Shown piece by piece: positions 31,855-43,905 of a DNA stretch of 64,000 nt. Source of the DNA: Prostheceraeus crozeri (taxonomy: Eukaryota > Platyhelminthes > Polycladida > Euryleptidae). Below the pieces are notes generated by a model that had not been told where the DNA came from, did not search any database, and saw only the letters and a list, made by a program, of their open reading frames with translations. A program made the position numbers and the translations under genes. The stretch is from assembly GCA_907163375.1 (NCBI GenBank), contig CAJQUW010001638.1, positions 62,001-126,000 of the forward strand, read 5' to 3'. Position 1 is the stretch's first letter, and every line of letters begins with the position of its first letter.

Positions 31855-34800
31855 TGTTCACATCTCTGCTATTATTATTCGACAAAAGAAATATTAAACA
31901 CTTGGGACTAAATAGTGAATTTCTCGCTCCTTTAGTTCTCTTCATAGAGCATGGAGCAGAAAACAACTTCTACTATTCAACATTTCATTTACTTATTATA
32001 TATTTTTGAAATGTTTGTTTCAATCATTCAATGTTCAGCTTCATCTAACTTAGTAAGTGCGTGGTATGCTTGAATATTTCACCTTCTCTCAGATTGTAGG
32101 GTCACGTTACAACGGATTTCCGAGAAATTTAAACCTAGCAGCCAATTTGTCAGTATAGCAGAGCGGTGCAGACGGGGTTCAGTTCGTAGGTCCAGTCTAT
32201 TGAACTCTACTAGTTATAGAGTTAATTCACCTGACAATCATCTTCAGAAAGGAATATTTTTGATTAAGGGGTGATTGTGACCAAACCAGCAGCTCATTTG
32301 AATCTCTTGAGAATCCGGTCTGCTTGGGAAGCGGAAATTTGAAATGGTTGATCTTTTTGTTTATGAATAACCAAAAAGGTTCTTGGTAGCGAGTGTCAAG
32401 TGTGTCAACTGACACCGGTCGGGAAATCGAGGAAACCCTCATCGGGACATAAAATAATCCATGTCATATCACACGAATATGCTTTACGATCATAATTTTC
32501 ATCGACGAGATTTTTCTCCATTACCTCGACGACATCATGGCAATTTTTCTGCGCAGCTTATAGTTTCTTCTTTGGTGAACTAAATATTCTATCTTTTAAC
32601 GAATGTCGTGTATTCAGCAATATCATGACAATGCTTTTCACACAAGTTGCTCAGACATTTTGAATTGTCTTAAGACATATCTTTCATCGCTTTCATGATC
32701 ATTGAAATATGCCCGAAAAATAGACCTAAGACTAAATGAAATTTTGCTACAAAGAAGTTAGCGCGAAGAAAAAATTATCAAGAATAAGCAAGGTCTACAG
32801 ATTGAAATGAATTTTGTCTTGTAGATTTTAAATCTATGTCGTTCGCTTTTTAGAGATGGTATCAAATCAATTAATGCAGTAAGTCTACGTCTGTCCTGAT
32901 CACTTGGTGACTTTGATCATGTGACTGATTTCTTCATTTAAGTTGATGAACTCATAACTTTCAATGAAAATATAGAATTGCTTATTCGAATGAACTGCCG
33001 GTAGTTTATGGGACATGTGGATACGAGGAACAAAATGAGTATTACTGATATCCAACTTCTGCGCAAAGTTTTTTTGGAGAGATTCAACCTTATTTGAAAG
33101 TGAGTCTTATTACACGACTATGCGGATAAAAAAGACCAGTTGACACTATTTTGAATTTTTATTGTCACATGGAATAATTAAATATTGAGTTGCATCATCA
33201 TTCAGCTGAAAAATGGGAACAGACCTGAGTAGCTGCCATTTCATCCAATATCAGGATTTTCACTGTCACTCAGAAATTTTAGCGGAAATCAAGCTAATCT
33301 TCACACATACGATAAACGACAGTATCCACATAAAAGCTTGAGATTTCGTTAATAAATGCATAAAGCGCCCATTTCGTCTCTTAATTTGCTTGGAGAGTCT
33401 TATTCACCTCCCATGCATCATTTACAAACTATACGCTGTTTACCTGATGCAATGTTGTGACTTTTTCACGCATTACCAACCCAATCATATAATTTATGAA
33501 AAAGCCTATTCAAAATGACCAGTAATGTGATTTATTCAGTGCCGACGTTTCGGTCTTTGTCCTTTATCAAGGCAATAATTTAGGTGAAATGATGATGACT
33601 TCAAACCAATAAGCTACAAATAAATACTAGAATGATTGATCTATTATGATGCTTTTTTCTACCTTATGAATCACGCCGTTGCTATGTTGTGCAACTTAAT
33701 CCAAAGCATTTTGCATTGTTAAATTTATTGACATCATCAATGATCTTTATAATCGACGACAGCTGCTGAGCCAGTTCTAGTCATACCTTGTTTTGGCCAA
33801 TGAAACATCATGCCTGTAAAGGAGTGCTTAGAGACAACTTCATACTTCTATTGCAGTTGTGCATAGTGTCTAGTTTCATAATTACATTATAGCCAGAAAA
33901 CATTGTTCTTTGAATAGGTTAACTTATTGAAGCATAAAATGTAAACTTATTAATCCCTCTTATTCTCCTTTTGAAGTCTCTACCTCAGTTTTATCAACAC
34001 GTGTTGTTTTTAATGATCATCATAATATCAACATGCACTATACAAGAGTATTATACCCTAGAAAGAGCTTTGAAATCCCTTCAATAATGAGTCAAAAGAG
34101 GCTATGAAGAGCATTATCATTTAATAAATGATGTCATCAAGTGCAGTGGTATTTCAATGATGCCTGTTATTGCATTATTAAAACAGTGGTCGATGATAAT
34201 TTTATCGCATTGAAATTTAGTGATTATTCTATGTGTTTCCGATCATGAGATGTAAATATTGAAAACATGACAGCACATCATACAAATTCGAATAGCAAGT
34301 ATATTATTGTCAGCAGACTTTATGTCAGTATAGCGTCTCTGTTCGATCCGTCATATGATAAGATTGCAAGCAACACAACTCTTAACGAACTGCACTTGGA
34401 ACCCAGCTCTAACATGAGACTTGAATAGCATTACCTCGACTTTGTGACTGTCAAGGGTCTATTCAATGGCTCTTTCCTGTATCTAAAATGATTTCATATT
34501 TTATTGCTAAAGCAATAAAAATATTTTTGAAGCTTTTCAAACACCATGTGAATAACCAATGTTTTAAAATAATTTTTGCTACTCAAACTTTATTTCCAAG
34601 AATACTGAAACATTCGTTGGTCCATATCATCAAATGTTCGCCTCTAAAAGCATGCAATTGAGTGAAAGCATAACAAATGATTGCAATTGATTGGTTGTGT
34701 GTAGGGCTGACGCGGCTCACCGGTTCTTTTGCGAGAACCGGTTTTTGGTCCGGTGCACCGAAACACTCGAATTATAATCAAGTTGACATTTTTCAGTTCA

Positions 34801-35198
34801 GTTTTACTTAAAATTAACTTATTCTATCTGCAAATCTTAGTCGCAACAATTAGAAGAAGAATGATCTTTAAGCATGCAATATCATTAATCCAACTAGGAG
34901 AACATTATTCAATTATACTTATCGATTCGATTCATTTCAAACTTCAAGTTTCTAAATGATGAAATCGAAGAATTTTGAAAATCATTTAACTACTGATGTA
35001 TTTCCTCTTGATGAGAAAAAGTGTGACAAAGTGACGAAAACAGATCATTCAAGTTCATGAGAAATCAGTTTGAGGCCAATCCCATTTCTTGTGACCAAAG
35101 AATCTTGGAATTTCACTGTGCATCCCATACATGTAGTCTTATAGCAATTTTTCATTAGGAAGAATATGCTTTCATAAAAACTTAATTGTGTTATGATG
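31855..35198. other. Gene-free region with a ribozyme remnant and a short hairpin
   Basis: Apart from the degenerate hammerhead at 33540-33574 and a perfect hairpin at 34719-34742 (ACCGGTTCT/AGAACCGGT with a TTTGCG loop), I see no coding motif, RNA gene or dated repeat here. Confidence 0.45.
33540..33574 (-). ncRNA. Degenerate hammerhead-like remnant of a Penelope-type element
   Basis: On the minus strand: stem I TGCC/GGCA, TTGATAA in place of CTGATGA, an imperfect stem II (GGAC, loop AAA, GACC), then CGAAAC and GTC. Two core positions differ from the consensus, so it is unlikely to cleave. Sequences of this kind mark the 3' regions of Penelope-like elements in invertebrates. Confidence 0.5.
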
Positions 35199-35206
35199 GT
35201 CATTTC

Positions 35207-35519
35207 GGCACTACTGCAGTTTAGTGCACCCTCTTTTACCCCTACTGCAGTTTAGTGCACCCTAAAATGCATGTGAGAACAACATGATTTAATCAACAGA
35301 ATGAATGCCGTTCGTTCTTCCCTACAGTTATAAATGAGTGTCTTTGTGTCTTCGTGTGTCTTCGTCTTCGTCTTCGCACAATACACCGAGCGCGCGCTTC
35401 GGTGTAATGTGCGTAGTCATCGTTTGCGGGAGAATGCGCCGTTGTTTTAGGGTGCACTAAACTGCAGTAGGCGCGTTTCCGTCTCTTTCATAGAGGGTGC
35501 ACTAAACTGCAGTAGTGCC
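35207..35519. mobile_element. 313-bp MITE with doubled terminal repeats and 8-bp target duplication
   Basis: Both ends start GGCACTACTGCAGTTTAGTG and continue CACCCTC, perfect over 27 bp. A second, inner inverted pair repeats CTACTGCAGTTTAGTGCACC followed by CTAAAA. The target duplication GTCATTTC is perfect at 35199-35206 and 35520-35527. The centre holds a GC-rich hairpin: GCACAATACACCGA pairs with TCGGTGTAATGTGC. There is no coding capacity. The 8-bp duplication suggests a hAT-like mover. Confidence 0.85.
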
Positions 35520-35658
35520 GTCATTTCTTCTTAACCGAAAAATACATGCTAAACGCTTAAGCGAACTTCATGTGTCAGCTGTTTGAGAAGCGTTCATGCG
35601 TCCAATCATGCAACCAAATGATGGACAGTGTATGTTTGTAGTCTTGTAGTAGTCTCAC

Positions 35659-36808
35659 ATGTTGTCATCAAAAAGTGATTTAGAGGGTGCTGATTTTAGT
35701 GACAAGGACTTTTGGAATACTCGGTGTTTGAAAATTCGATATTTATTATGCAAAAAGAGTAATCACCTACCTCAGCAGTGGAATACAGCATTCCCTTTAA
35801 TAAGACTTCCAACGATTGTCAAACGATGCAGAGAATCTCGAATTGATTATCTGAAGAATATAAAAAGTAAAACAGATAGTGACTGCCATAGAGTAGGGAT
35901 ATATAGGTAGTGTCGACTCAAAAAGCATCAGCATGCAGTAAAAAATTCAGTTTTTTGTGGAGATTACGTTCCCGTGGTCCAAAAAATTATTTGAGCACTT
36001 TTAAAATAGTCAACCTTTTGCCACTTTATATACTACCGAGATGACGCCCCTATATAAGTAGTATGAAACAAGTTGGATATCAAGAGGAATGAATATTTGC
36101 TAATAAGCATCCTAACTAAGCGGAAATTAAGCTGATTTTCGAGGGGGATTCATGAACCGTATTATAATGAAAGTCTTCATGAAAAAGTCGCGATATTATT
36201 CGTGCATTCTTGGTTGAAAGTTCAAGTTATTAATTCAATTTTCACCGGTATGATTTTATGATTTACTAAATTCATATTTCATTTCTTGAATCTGAATAGC
36301 GATGTCGACCCATTTACATCTTTCAAAATTAATTGAAATCATTGTCTTTGATTATGTGATTTTGCTCTAATCAAGTGGCAGGTTGCCTGTGATATGATCA
36401 TACTTCAGAAAATACCCTTTGAGGTTTAGCATGAAAGTTTTAGGAACCCATCGAATTGATAATTTAACAAACATTAAATCTCTAAGGCTGTCATGACACT
36501 GAGAATCTGTAAAATTCCTTTTGCATTACAATCATGATCACTCAATTCCGAGGTGATTTGTTCAGAACAACAAAACTTTGCATATCTCACATTTGGTAAC
36601 AATTACCATCTATGTCCTCCTCGAGTTCATTTAATAAAATCGAAAGTGTATACATATTGGAGATATAATAAATGCAGAGTTACCACTCTACCTAATATAC
36701 TTGGCCTATGGTGACTGCTACGTGCAGAAAATCATTGATATAGTTGAGCATTGCTGTTGGAAATTTCAGTGTCTGCTTGGACGACTTGACAAAGCTTTAG
36801 ATGAATAA
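35659..36808 (+). pseudogene. Unidentified 105-codon frame split by a MITE
   Basis: An open frame starts MLSSKSDLEGADFSDKDFWN, passes CKKSNHLPQQWNTAFPLIRL and reaches KTDSDC at 35886, where a MITE begins. After the MITE and its duplicated 8 bp (36711-36718) the same frame resumes at 36719 with YVQKIIDIVEHCCWKFQCLL and GRLDKALDE, stopping at 36806-36808. AATAAA overlaps the stop (36804-36809). I do not recognise the protein; it has Cys/Trp-rich and Leu-rich stretches and no obvious domain. It could be an exon of a host gene, a single-exon gene or part of an older element. Confidence 0.4.
35887..36710 (+). mobile_element. hAT-like MITE, full-length copy with 8-bp target duplication
   Basis: This 824-bp copy runs from CATAGAGTAGGGATATATAG to ...GGCCTATG. 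Perfect duplications of GTGACTGC flank it at 35879-35886 and 36711-36718. Its ends carry the family's roughly 30-bp terminal repeat (CATAGAGTA...GGTAGAGTG). There is no open frame of note. CA...TG ends with 8-bp duplications suggest hAT-type mobilisation. It defines the family's boundaries for the other copies in the window. Confidence 0.85.
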
Positions 36809-37281
36809 AGTGAAAATTTAATTAGAACAGACATTTTGTATATCAAGAAATATCATTGCCTTTACATTCAACGCGCTGTATTATGACCTGCTTGATGAGG
36901 TCACTGTAAGACAAGGTATGTTCTACCATCGAAAAACATTGTTCATGCTTGTTGACGGAAAGTGTATCGAACATAGACCTGCAGAAACAGGGGCTAGCGT
37001 CACGAAGAGCCGTTAGCGATAACGGAGCAATTAAAGGAAGCCTCGAGCGTCACGAAGCTTCCGTTTCATAACGGCTCGTTTACTTAAAATAATCCGTGCG
37101 TCAGGAAGAAGCGTTAAGCCGCCGTTTGTCGCGCCGTTTAGAAAATCGCTAACGGAGGTGAGGGGCGTCTTTAAGACCTCCGTTAGCGAGATCTTATATC
37201 TATTGGCTGCTGATTTACAACGATATTGACAATATTCGACACTATACAATATCGACAAGCAATTGTTCATTCTCAGAGACC

Positions 37282-37962
37282 ATGCATCTGTGGCGGCTGG
37301 ATTTCGATGATTATTATTTTGAGGAAAGGCGTGTTTATCGTGACAGAATAAATCCCTTGGCAGAATTAGGAGACGTGGAATTTTTTGAGAGATATAGATT
37401 TCCAAAGTCCATCGTATACGAACTGTGTGAGGAATATCGGTCAATTTTAGAAAGAAAAACACAGCGTTCTCAAAGCCTCTCAGTGGAATTACAGATGTGC
37501 ATTGCATTGAGATATTTCAGTCATGGCGGATTTTTACCTCAAGTTGCGGATATTCATGGAGTTTCAAATAGATCTGCAAGTCGATCTATACATGATGTTT
37601 CACAAGCAATAACAAGGAATCGCAAGAAGTACATTGTTTGGCCATCGGAAGAGGACATGTTAAGGAACGTGATCAATTTTTATAATTACAGTGGCCTTCC
37701 GAAGACAATAGGAGCAGTCAATGGTTGTCACATACCAATCAAAAAGCCCTCACTTCCTTTCAATGAATGCACTTTTGCCAACAGAAAGGGATTTGTATCA
37801 ATCAATTGCCACGTCGTATGTGATTTTGACTTAAAGATCATCGATTTCAGTCCGCGATGGCCTGGAAGCACACACGATTCGTTTATGATGCAGCAATCAA
37901 ATTGTTGGAATGAACAAGAAAGCATGTCTAATTGTTGCAGCAGCAGCAGCAGCAGAGCTTAA
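37282..37962 (+). pseudogene. HARBI1-like transposase, truncated and active-site mutated
   Basis: The 226 residues start MHLWRLDFDDYYFEERRVYR and include a helix-turn-helix-like block (LQMCIALRYFSHGGFLPQVA, then NRSASRSIHDV). The DDE domain follows: TIGAVNGCHIPI, where Asn replaces the catalytic Asp of AVDG, and SPRWPGSTHDSFMMQ with the second Asp. The family is usually about 350 residues; the last third with the catalytic Glu is gone, replaced by a CAG/Ser run (37935-37957) and a stop. It cannot be catalytic. Confidence 0.85.
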
Positions 37963-38039
37963 TAACTAGCAGAAGTAATACAATTCGTCTATTTCAAAAT
38001 TAGAAACATATCTTAATAGATTCAAACGTTGAAGTCCAA

Positions 38040-38112
38040 CTTACATGTACAAGTACATGTACATGTATGTATTATTATCAAGCTTAATTATACACTGTAC
38101 ATGTACATGTAG
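38040..38112. repeat. TACATGTA-rich patch
   Basis: Repeated self-complementary TACATGTA words lie in two clusters around an AT-rich centre, inside the Harbinger deletion region. Confidence 0.7.
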
Positions 38113-38138
38113 ATTGTAGGCCTAAATGCAAATCTTAC

Positions 38139-38532
38139 CTTGAATACTCTCGGGTGGGATGACTCCGTAGATCATCATCTCAGTCTCATCTGGAAAATCC
38201 TCGATGTTGATGTCCTCCTTTTCACCACCGCCAGTTGTGCCTCGAGATACCCTCAACTTCTTGGGATAATCGGCGGCCTTCTTCTTGACAGCGGCCCTGA
38301 GGTTAGACCATTTGTCCTTGATATTTTCAAGACTCCGGTTCCTGCCTCCAATCGAGTTGACCTTGCGTACCATTTCGTTGTATACAACTCTCTTTCTACG
38401 GTTGGTCACCTCATTTGTGTGAGCCGCAGTAAGTAGGGCATTGTGGTGTACAAATTCCTCCACCAGCACCTTGATTTCATTCTGTGAAAACGGTTGCTTC
38501 CTAGTTCGCTTTTGCTTGCCAGCGGCAGCCAT
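38139..38532 (-). CDS. Harbinger Myb/SANT-like DNA-binding protein, first exon
   Basis: From MAAAGKQKRTRKQPFSQNEI the frame holds a Myb/SANT-like domain: EIKVLVEEFVHHNALLTA, RKRVVYNEMVRKVNSIGG and ENIKDKWSNLRAAVKKKA. An acidic segment follows (EKEDINIEDFPDETEM). At 38139 the codons ESIQ-G meet GTAAGA, a canonical splice donor, so this is probably exon 1. No downstream exon was found in the roughly 180 bp left before the transposase remnant. In PIF/Harbinger elements this protein helps the transposase bind and enter the nucleus. Without splicing the frame ends a few codons later (stop at 38122). Confidence 0.7.
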
Positions 38533-38891
38533 GTCTTCGTCAAACGTCTTCGGTCTTGCTTTCGGTCTGCTGTGGAGCGTTCTCGCCTAGGCAGTCAGCA
38601 CGTAAGCACATGCACCACATGACATGCGCAGTAAGATTTGGTTGGATAATCGTAGTGGCAAAGCTGTGATGATGCGACAGTGACGATGCATGACGATGAA
38701 AATCATGTGACTTATGACGTTTTTCATCTGACCTTCGACTGACCATGTCATCCGAATAACTGTCCGTTAGTTTAACGGAACGTCAAGTAAACGGAGCTTT
38801 TGTGACCCTCATTACGGCTGCTCCGTTTATGGCCTCCGTTAAGCCCTCCGTTAGAACGGATTTAACGGAGGCTTCGTGACGCTAGCCCCAG

Positions 38892-40479
38892 GTCTTTTAT
38901 TTAATAGCAGATTTTGAAAATATTTGATGTTCAAGATATTCAAAATGAAAAGTTAGTTTGCAAATTAGAGAAAGATAGCTATCTAGCAAGTGTAAAAAAA
39001 CGTTATCTGGATTCCTAAAATTTCCTGTGAAGATTCCTAAAAACTTTCTGGACGTTATAAAAATAGAATTCAGAGCCTTCATAGCCGACTATATTATCAG
39101 GCACTGATTGTAAAATGCAATCATTGCATTTTTGTTTGCTTCAGATGTTCTGAGCTGTTTTTATTCGGTAATTGTGCTCGTATTTAAAAAGTGTCATTTG
39201 TTTTTTATTGCAACATCTGCTGATAATTATATGATTTGATTATTATATTTAATTATTTGAACATTTGTTTTTATTATGAGCATCATTTTATTTTAATTTT
39301 CAAGTGAATTTCAGAGAAACATTTTCATCTATTTCATGTAATTTGCTCAAAATATATTACACTATTCAAATCATTTTCCACTCTTTCAAGTAACTTACTA
39401 CATGGGTTGAAGGGTGCTTAAGCGTTTGAAACATATGTCCTACATCACTTGAAGTCTTGGATTTTGCATCAACTTTCTATTCTCATAATCAATAATCATT
39501 CCAGTATAATCAGAAGCTTCTAGTGATCATTTTTTCTATCGGTGATACAGGTCGAATTTACCAGTAGCAAATTGCCGCAATAATGATGGAGTTGTAGAAT
39601 GAAGTCTCCTTAATATATAAGTTAATTTATTGCTAATATAGAATACCGCAGCTAACTTGACTATCAGCAGCATAGTGCAGGAAATCCATCAACAAAAATG
39701 TTGTGATTTTTACTAAAACGAAATTGGATTGATGGAAAGCAACCTGTTTCCTAGCAATTGAAAAAACAGAATATATCTGGTCAAAGTTACAAGTAATTGC
39801 AATTCCTATTGGTAGTAGAATCAAAATGATGCTAGTTCTTGCAATGTCAGGCTATGCAAAATTTGTAGAAATTACATGCTACAAATTTCATTTATTTACT
39901 GACTTTGGAAAGTTGTGGCTCTGCAGAAGAAATCATTTCGCTGGAATAGGCTTATTCTGGAATTTGAAATCTTTTGAACTGAGAAACATCATTAATATCG
40001 ATCATATAGTCAATTGTATAGCCAGGTTATTGTTGCAAATAATGACCACTGTCAAGTGCTGCTTTTTGACTTTGTTAGAACTGGGCTTGTCCTATTTGAC
40101 ATTGCTCCAATTTGAGCATTATTGTCACCTTCATCAGTTAATTAGCTACACATACAGAAGGAATGAAGATGAATTGATTTAATTTTAAACTAATTTTATT
40201 GAGTTTGCTGATTTAACAATTATTCATTTGACGCCAGACATTTTGAACCGTTAAAAGGTTTAAGAAGATGATCTCAAGCATAAGCAACATCAAATTCTAA
40301 AAAAGATATCATTAACGAAGCTTGTTAACCAGAATGCAAATGAACTTATGGAATATCTATGTGATATAAACAAAAATTTACGTTGAAATCAAATGCAAAT
40401 TTCAAAAATTACCGGTAATTAGTACCGATGGTGCTTGAGTAACAATTAGTGGTAATTACACGTATCACCATTTACAACA
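38892..40479. other. No gene recognised
   Basis: AT-rich sequence. The longest frame (118 codons at 39826-40182) has no recognised motif. Confidence 0.45.
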
Positions 40480-41325
40480 CTAGCTACAGTAGCAGCTCAC
40501 CATTTATTAAATCTCCAATATGTATACAGTTTCGATCTTATTAAGTGAACTTGAGTTGAGACCTAGTAGCACATGTGAGATATGCCAGCGTTTGCATTTC
40601 TAGAGAAAAGTACACGAATTTCACTGATTATGATAGCAACACAGAAGAAAGAAAGGTTTTTTTTACAAATCCTCCTTGTCATAACAACCTTGAAGAGGTG
40701 ATGAGGTTTGTTGAATTAGCAATTCGATGGACTATCATTACTTTAATACTCAGCCTTGTTATAATAAATTTTTTTCTTAAGCGTGCTGATCATATCACAA
40801 ACTACCAGCCACTGGAAGAGCAAAGCATCATAATCAAAGAAAATGATCACAATTAATTTTAAAAGATGTAAATGGGGTCCGCATTGCCATTTAGATTCAA
40901 TAAATGACACCTAGTGAATCCCAAAATCATGCCGCTGAAAATTGATTTAAAAACATGACATTTCAACCAAAAAGCACATTAGGATCTCAACTTTTTTTGA
41001 AGAATTGCAGGGACTTGCATTATGATGCAGTTCATGAAATGTTCTTGATCATCAGCTTAATTTCGCTTAATTATGATGCTTGTCAGCAAATATTCATTCC
41101 TTTTGATATCCAATTTGTTTCATGCTGCTAATAAAGTGGCTTCATGTCGGTAGTATATAAACACAGGAGTGATTTGCAAAAATTTAGCTCTTAAAAACTG
41201 CCCAAATAATTTTTTGGACTGCAGGAGCATAATCTGGCCAAAAAACTGAATCCTTTCATATAAAAATTTCCACCGTATGCCGACACTTTTTTGAGTCGAC
41301 ACAATACCTACATACTTACTCTATG
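40480..41325 (-). mobile_element. hAT-like MITE family, old near-full-length copy
   Basis: In reverse orientation it preserves the family order from ATTTATTAAATCTCCAATAT through GTCGGTAGTATATAAA and TTTTTTGAGTCGACAC to the terminus ACTCTATG at 41325. It is more diverged than the other copies, and its left edge is approximate. Confidence 0.7.
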
Positions 41326-41699
41326 ACTTGGTCTATTAACTATTTTCTGAAATTACTTGAACGCGCGGCTCCGCGCGTCTCTATGTGAACAATCTAATAG
41401 GTTTGTTAAGGTTCTCGAAAATTCTGGTGTTAATGAACCTTTAGTCAGACGTTTATATAGTGCATGACAATGATTTTCAATAATCATTTTTGTCCAACAG
41501 TTGACCTAACTATCAGATCTTGATTTCTAAATACAGCATGACATGGATCGACGACTATTATATAATTGCTCCGGTGTTCAAAAATCATTGAATATAGCAG
41601 TTTGTTTGAGAAATCTATATTGATTGATCGTTGTCTTTAGCATGGATTGCACTTCTAATCAAAATGATAGAATCGATAATCGCTCAACTGACACTTAAC
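41326..41699. other. Short gene-free spacer
   Basis: No motif seen. Confidence 0.4.
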
Positions 41700-42707
41700 A
41701 AGTCACTACGAGTTTTACAATAGACGATTACTTTTCGCACCATCTGTGTAAACGCGTATAGGTAGTGAAGCCGCTAGATCGAAAACGCGTTTACGTAATC
41801 TTACCTTGGAATGTGCACCAGAAGATAAGTGTGCTCAAAAGTCTTTGATACAGATGAATGGATTTCTTTACATATTCACAGGACAGTATTTGAAAAAGGC
41901 TTCGCTTATTGACGAAAAAGACTACAATTTCTGCACTAACTTATACAAATCTTTATCAATGAAGCCATGCAGCTTAGAATAATAAAACAATTTTCTACGA
42001 TCGTATAGCTGCATGTTCTCAATATTTCGGTTTAGCCTTTATCAAGGGATACAGAAAAAGGAAACTGTAGTGAATGTCGTTAAGAAAATATAAACTAACC
42101 TATCTATGGAATACAAACCTTGGAGGACATTGAGACATGCCAACACAGAATTTAAGAAAAATATCATGGATTGCTTGACATATCAGAAGGATGGAAAGAA
42201 CTGATCTATAAAAACTGAAGAATTTGAAAGTTACACAGAATTTATGAGATTTTATGAGAATTTATGAGATTTTGTGAACAACGAATGTGATAAACAATTG
42301 GGACACTTCGAGAACAATGAGATCAAGAATGAATGAACATTTAAAGGCCTTGAATATGATGTTCATAAACATCTTATAACACACAACTACCCAATCACAC
42401 ACAAGTCCATCACATGATCAACACCACATCGAAACTTGCTATAAATGGCTCAGAGAAAGAGGGTCGAATAGAAAAAAGATCAAAGAAAGAACATGAAGCT
42501 ATACGATCGCAGAAAATTGTTTTATTGTTCTTAGAAGAATGAATCCCGAACAATGTCAAAAAGTATAGTTTAAACCACACAGGTACCTTAGAAAGTTGTC
42601 ATCAAGGTAAGGGTGCGTAAACACGTTTTCGATCTAACGGTTTCAATACTTGCGAGTTTTTTTTTTTGGACGGTAGTTCTATTGTAAAACTCGCCGCAGT
42701 GTGACTT
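41700..42707. repeat. Nested foldback element (about 1 kb)
   Basis: The outer arms start AAGTCACT...CGAGTTTTACAATAGA on each strand and share TAGATCGAAAACG followed by GTTTACG. An inner inverted pair (about 41980-42015 and 42485-42530) shares AACAATTTTCT and GATCGTATAGCT. Near 42013-42050 the minus strand reads CTTGATAAAGGCTAAACCGA, a worn hammerhead-like core. There is no coding capacity. This looks like an inverted-repeat element that has taken in Penelope-type 3' sequence. Confidence 0.75.
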
Positions 42708-43227
42708 AGCTTTTAGGAATCTGTATCAGTTTACATGTGCAGGTAGCTACAAGTGTATTTGAACTGGCAGCAAAAAAATCTGACCGCTTGGAAAGGATAT
42801 GATTCATGAAACATAGCTGATATTGGTGAGACCTATGTGGAGGTAAATGCAGCAAGTGAGACAAAGCTGCAACGCATCATTCTGATTGGCTGCTGAGATC
42901 TGCATCTGCGATTTCATTGGAGTAAATGATGTTTATTGAGGCCCATTATATTTCGAAAAGACTCACGACTTCAACTGAAAGTTGAGGGGGTTCCACTGAC
43001 TAGATTTTCCTAAATTTGTTGGCATGGCTTTATTTTCTGTACAAGACAAACCAGCTCTTGAAACTATTGCAATTTGTGTCAGGTTAAAGTGTAATTCATT
43101 GTAGATTGCCTGGACTATCTATCAGCATGGCAATTCGATATAACGTTTGTTTCACTTCATTCTCTCTAAAACCTTCAAGAAGTTACATTTTCGTAAGAAA
43201 TACCCAATTGCTCAAAAATGCGATAAA
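42708..43227. other. No gene recognised
   Basis: Nothing identifiable. Confidence 0.4.
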
Positions 43228-43229
43228 TA

Positions 43230-43905
43230 CACAGGGTGTCCATAACTCACTGTCATTTTGATAGGAAATGTTCAAAATTAAATTTTTGATTCATAACACG
43301 TAGTGATGAGAACCTTAAGTTTTTTTACAACAATGCTTGATGTGACACTGAATTTCGGAAGTTCGAGGATTGGACAACTTTCCCGGAAGATGGATGGGAA
43401 GGGATGGCGATTCTCCAGACCGCCAGAAACCCAGATTTAAGTCCTCTGATTTTTTATTTGTTGGGATGTCCTAAGGGCTGTGTGTATTGGGAAAGACCAC
43501 CAGGACTAAACCAACTTCTTCAATTCATGCCTTGAACTTCACCGTCATGAGAGCAAGCATTGTTCATCGTTGGCAATGTTTTTAGCACTACTTTTTTCAT
43601 AAGAAAGTGCTATATTAGTTCTATACATTGGATATGTAAATAGCTGGCATCAACTAATGGCTCCATAAAGACATAGTTCGTACTTACAAATAATTGCCCA
43701 TTGAAGAAAGTTATAACTTCAGATGCTCTTCAAAATGTTTTTCCGAGATAATCTTAGATAATCAAAGATATTTGACATTGAATATTGCAGTAAGTAAAAC
43801 TTAGGGGTCTCACCATTACATGTGAGCGATCAAATTTGAATTTGAACATTTAGTTTCAAATTGACAGCGGATTAGAACCAGGTACAAACTTTTTGGCACC
43901 CGGTG
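43230..43905 (+). mobile_element. Mariner-type remnant
   Basis: The ends CACAGGGTGTCC and, on the other strand, CACCGGGTGCCA are flanked by TA (43228-43229 and 43906-43907). Inside, 43360-43560 encodes a fragment of a mariner-type transposase (KFEDWTTF, then ARNPDLSPLIFYLLGCPKGC), corresponding to the third catalytic block, whose Asp is lost. The rest of the transposase is gone. Confidence 0.6.

Larger units (their letters stand above)
36991..38888 (+). mobile_element. PIF/Harbinger element, internally deleted
   Basis: The ends are GGGCTAGCGTCACGAAG at 36991 and its complement at 38888, flanked by a 3-bp duplication CAG (36988-36990 and 38889-38891), as expected for PIF/Harbinger. Subterminal CCGTTA/TAACGG words recur at both ends. 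Inside are a transposase on the plus strand and a Myb/SANT gene on the minus strand, convergent as in other animal Harbingers. Both are incomplete at their facing ends, so the middle has suffered a deletion around a TACATGTA-rich patch. Confidence 0.9.

Noticed and set aside
32157-32215. tRNA/SINE-like words (AGCAGAGCGG, GGGTTCAGTTCG)
   Set aside because: No complete A/B box pair with proper spacing and no element edges.
39826-40182. 118-codon plus-strand frame
   Set aside because: No recognised motif, AT-driven composition, no supporting context.
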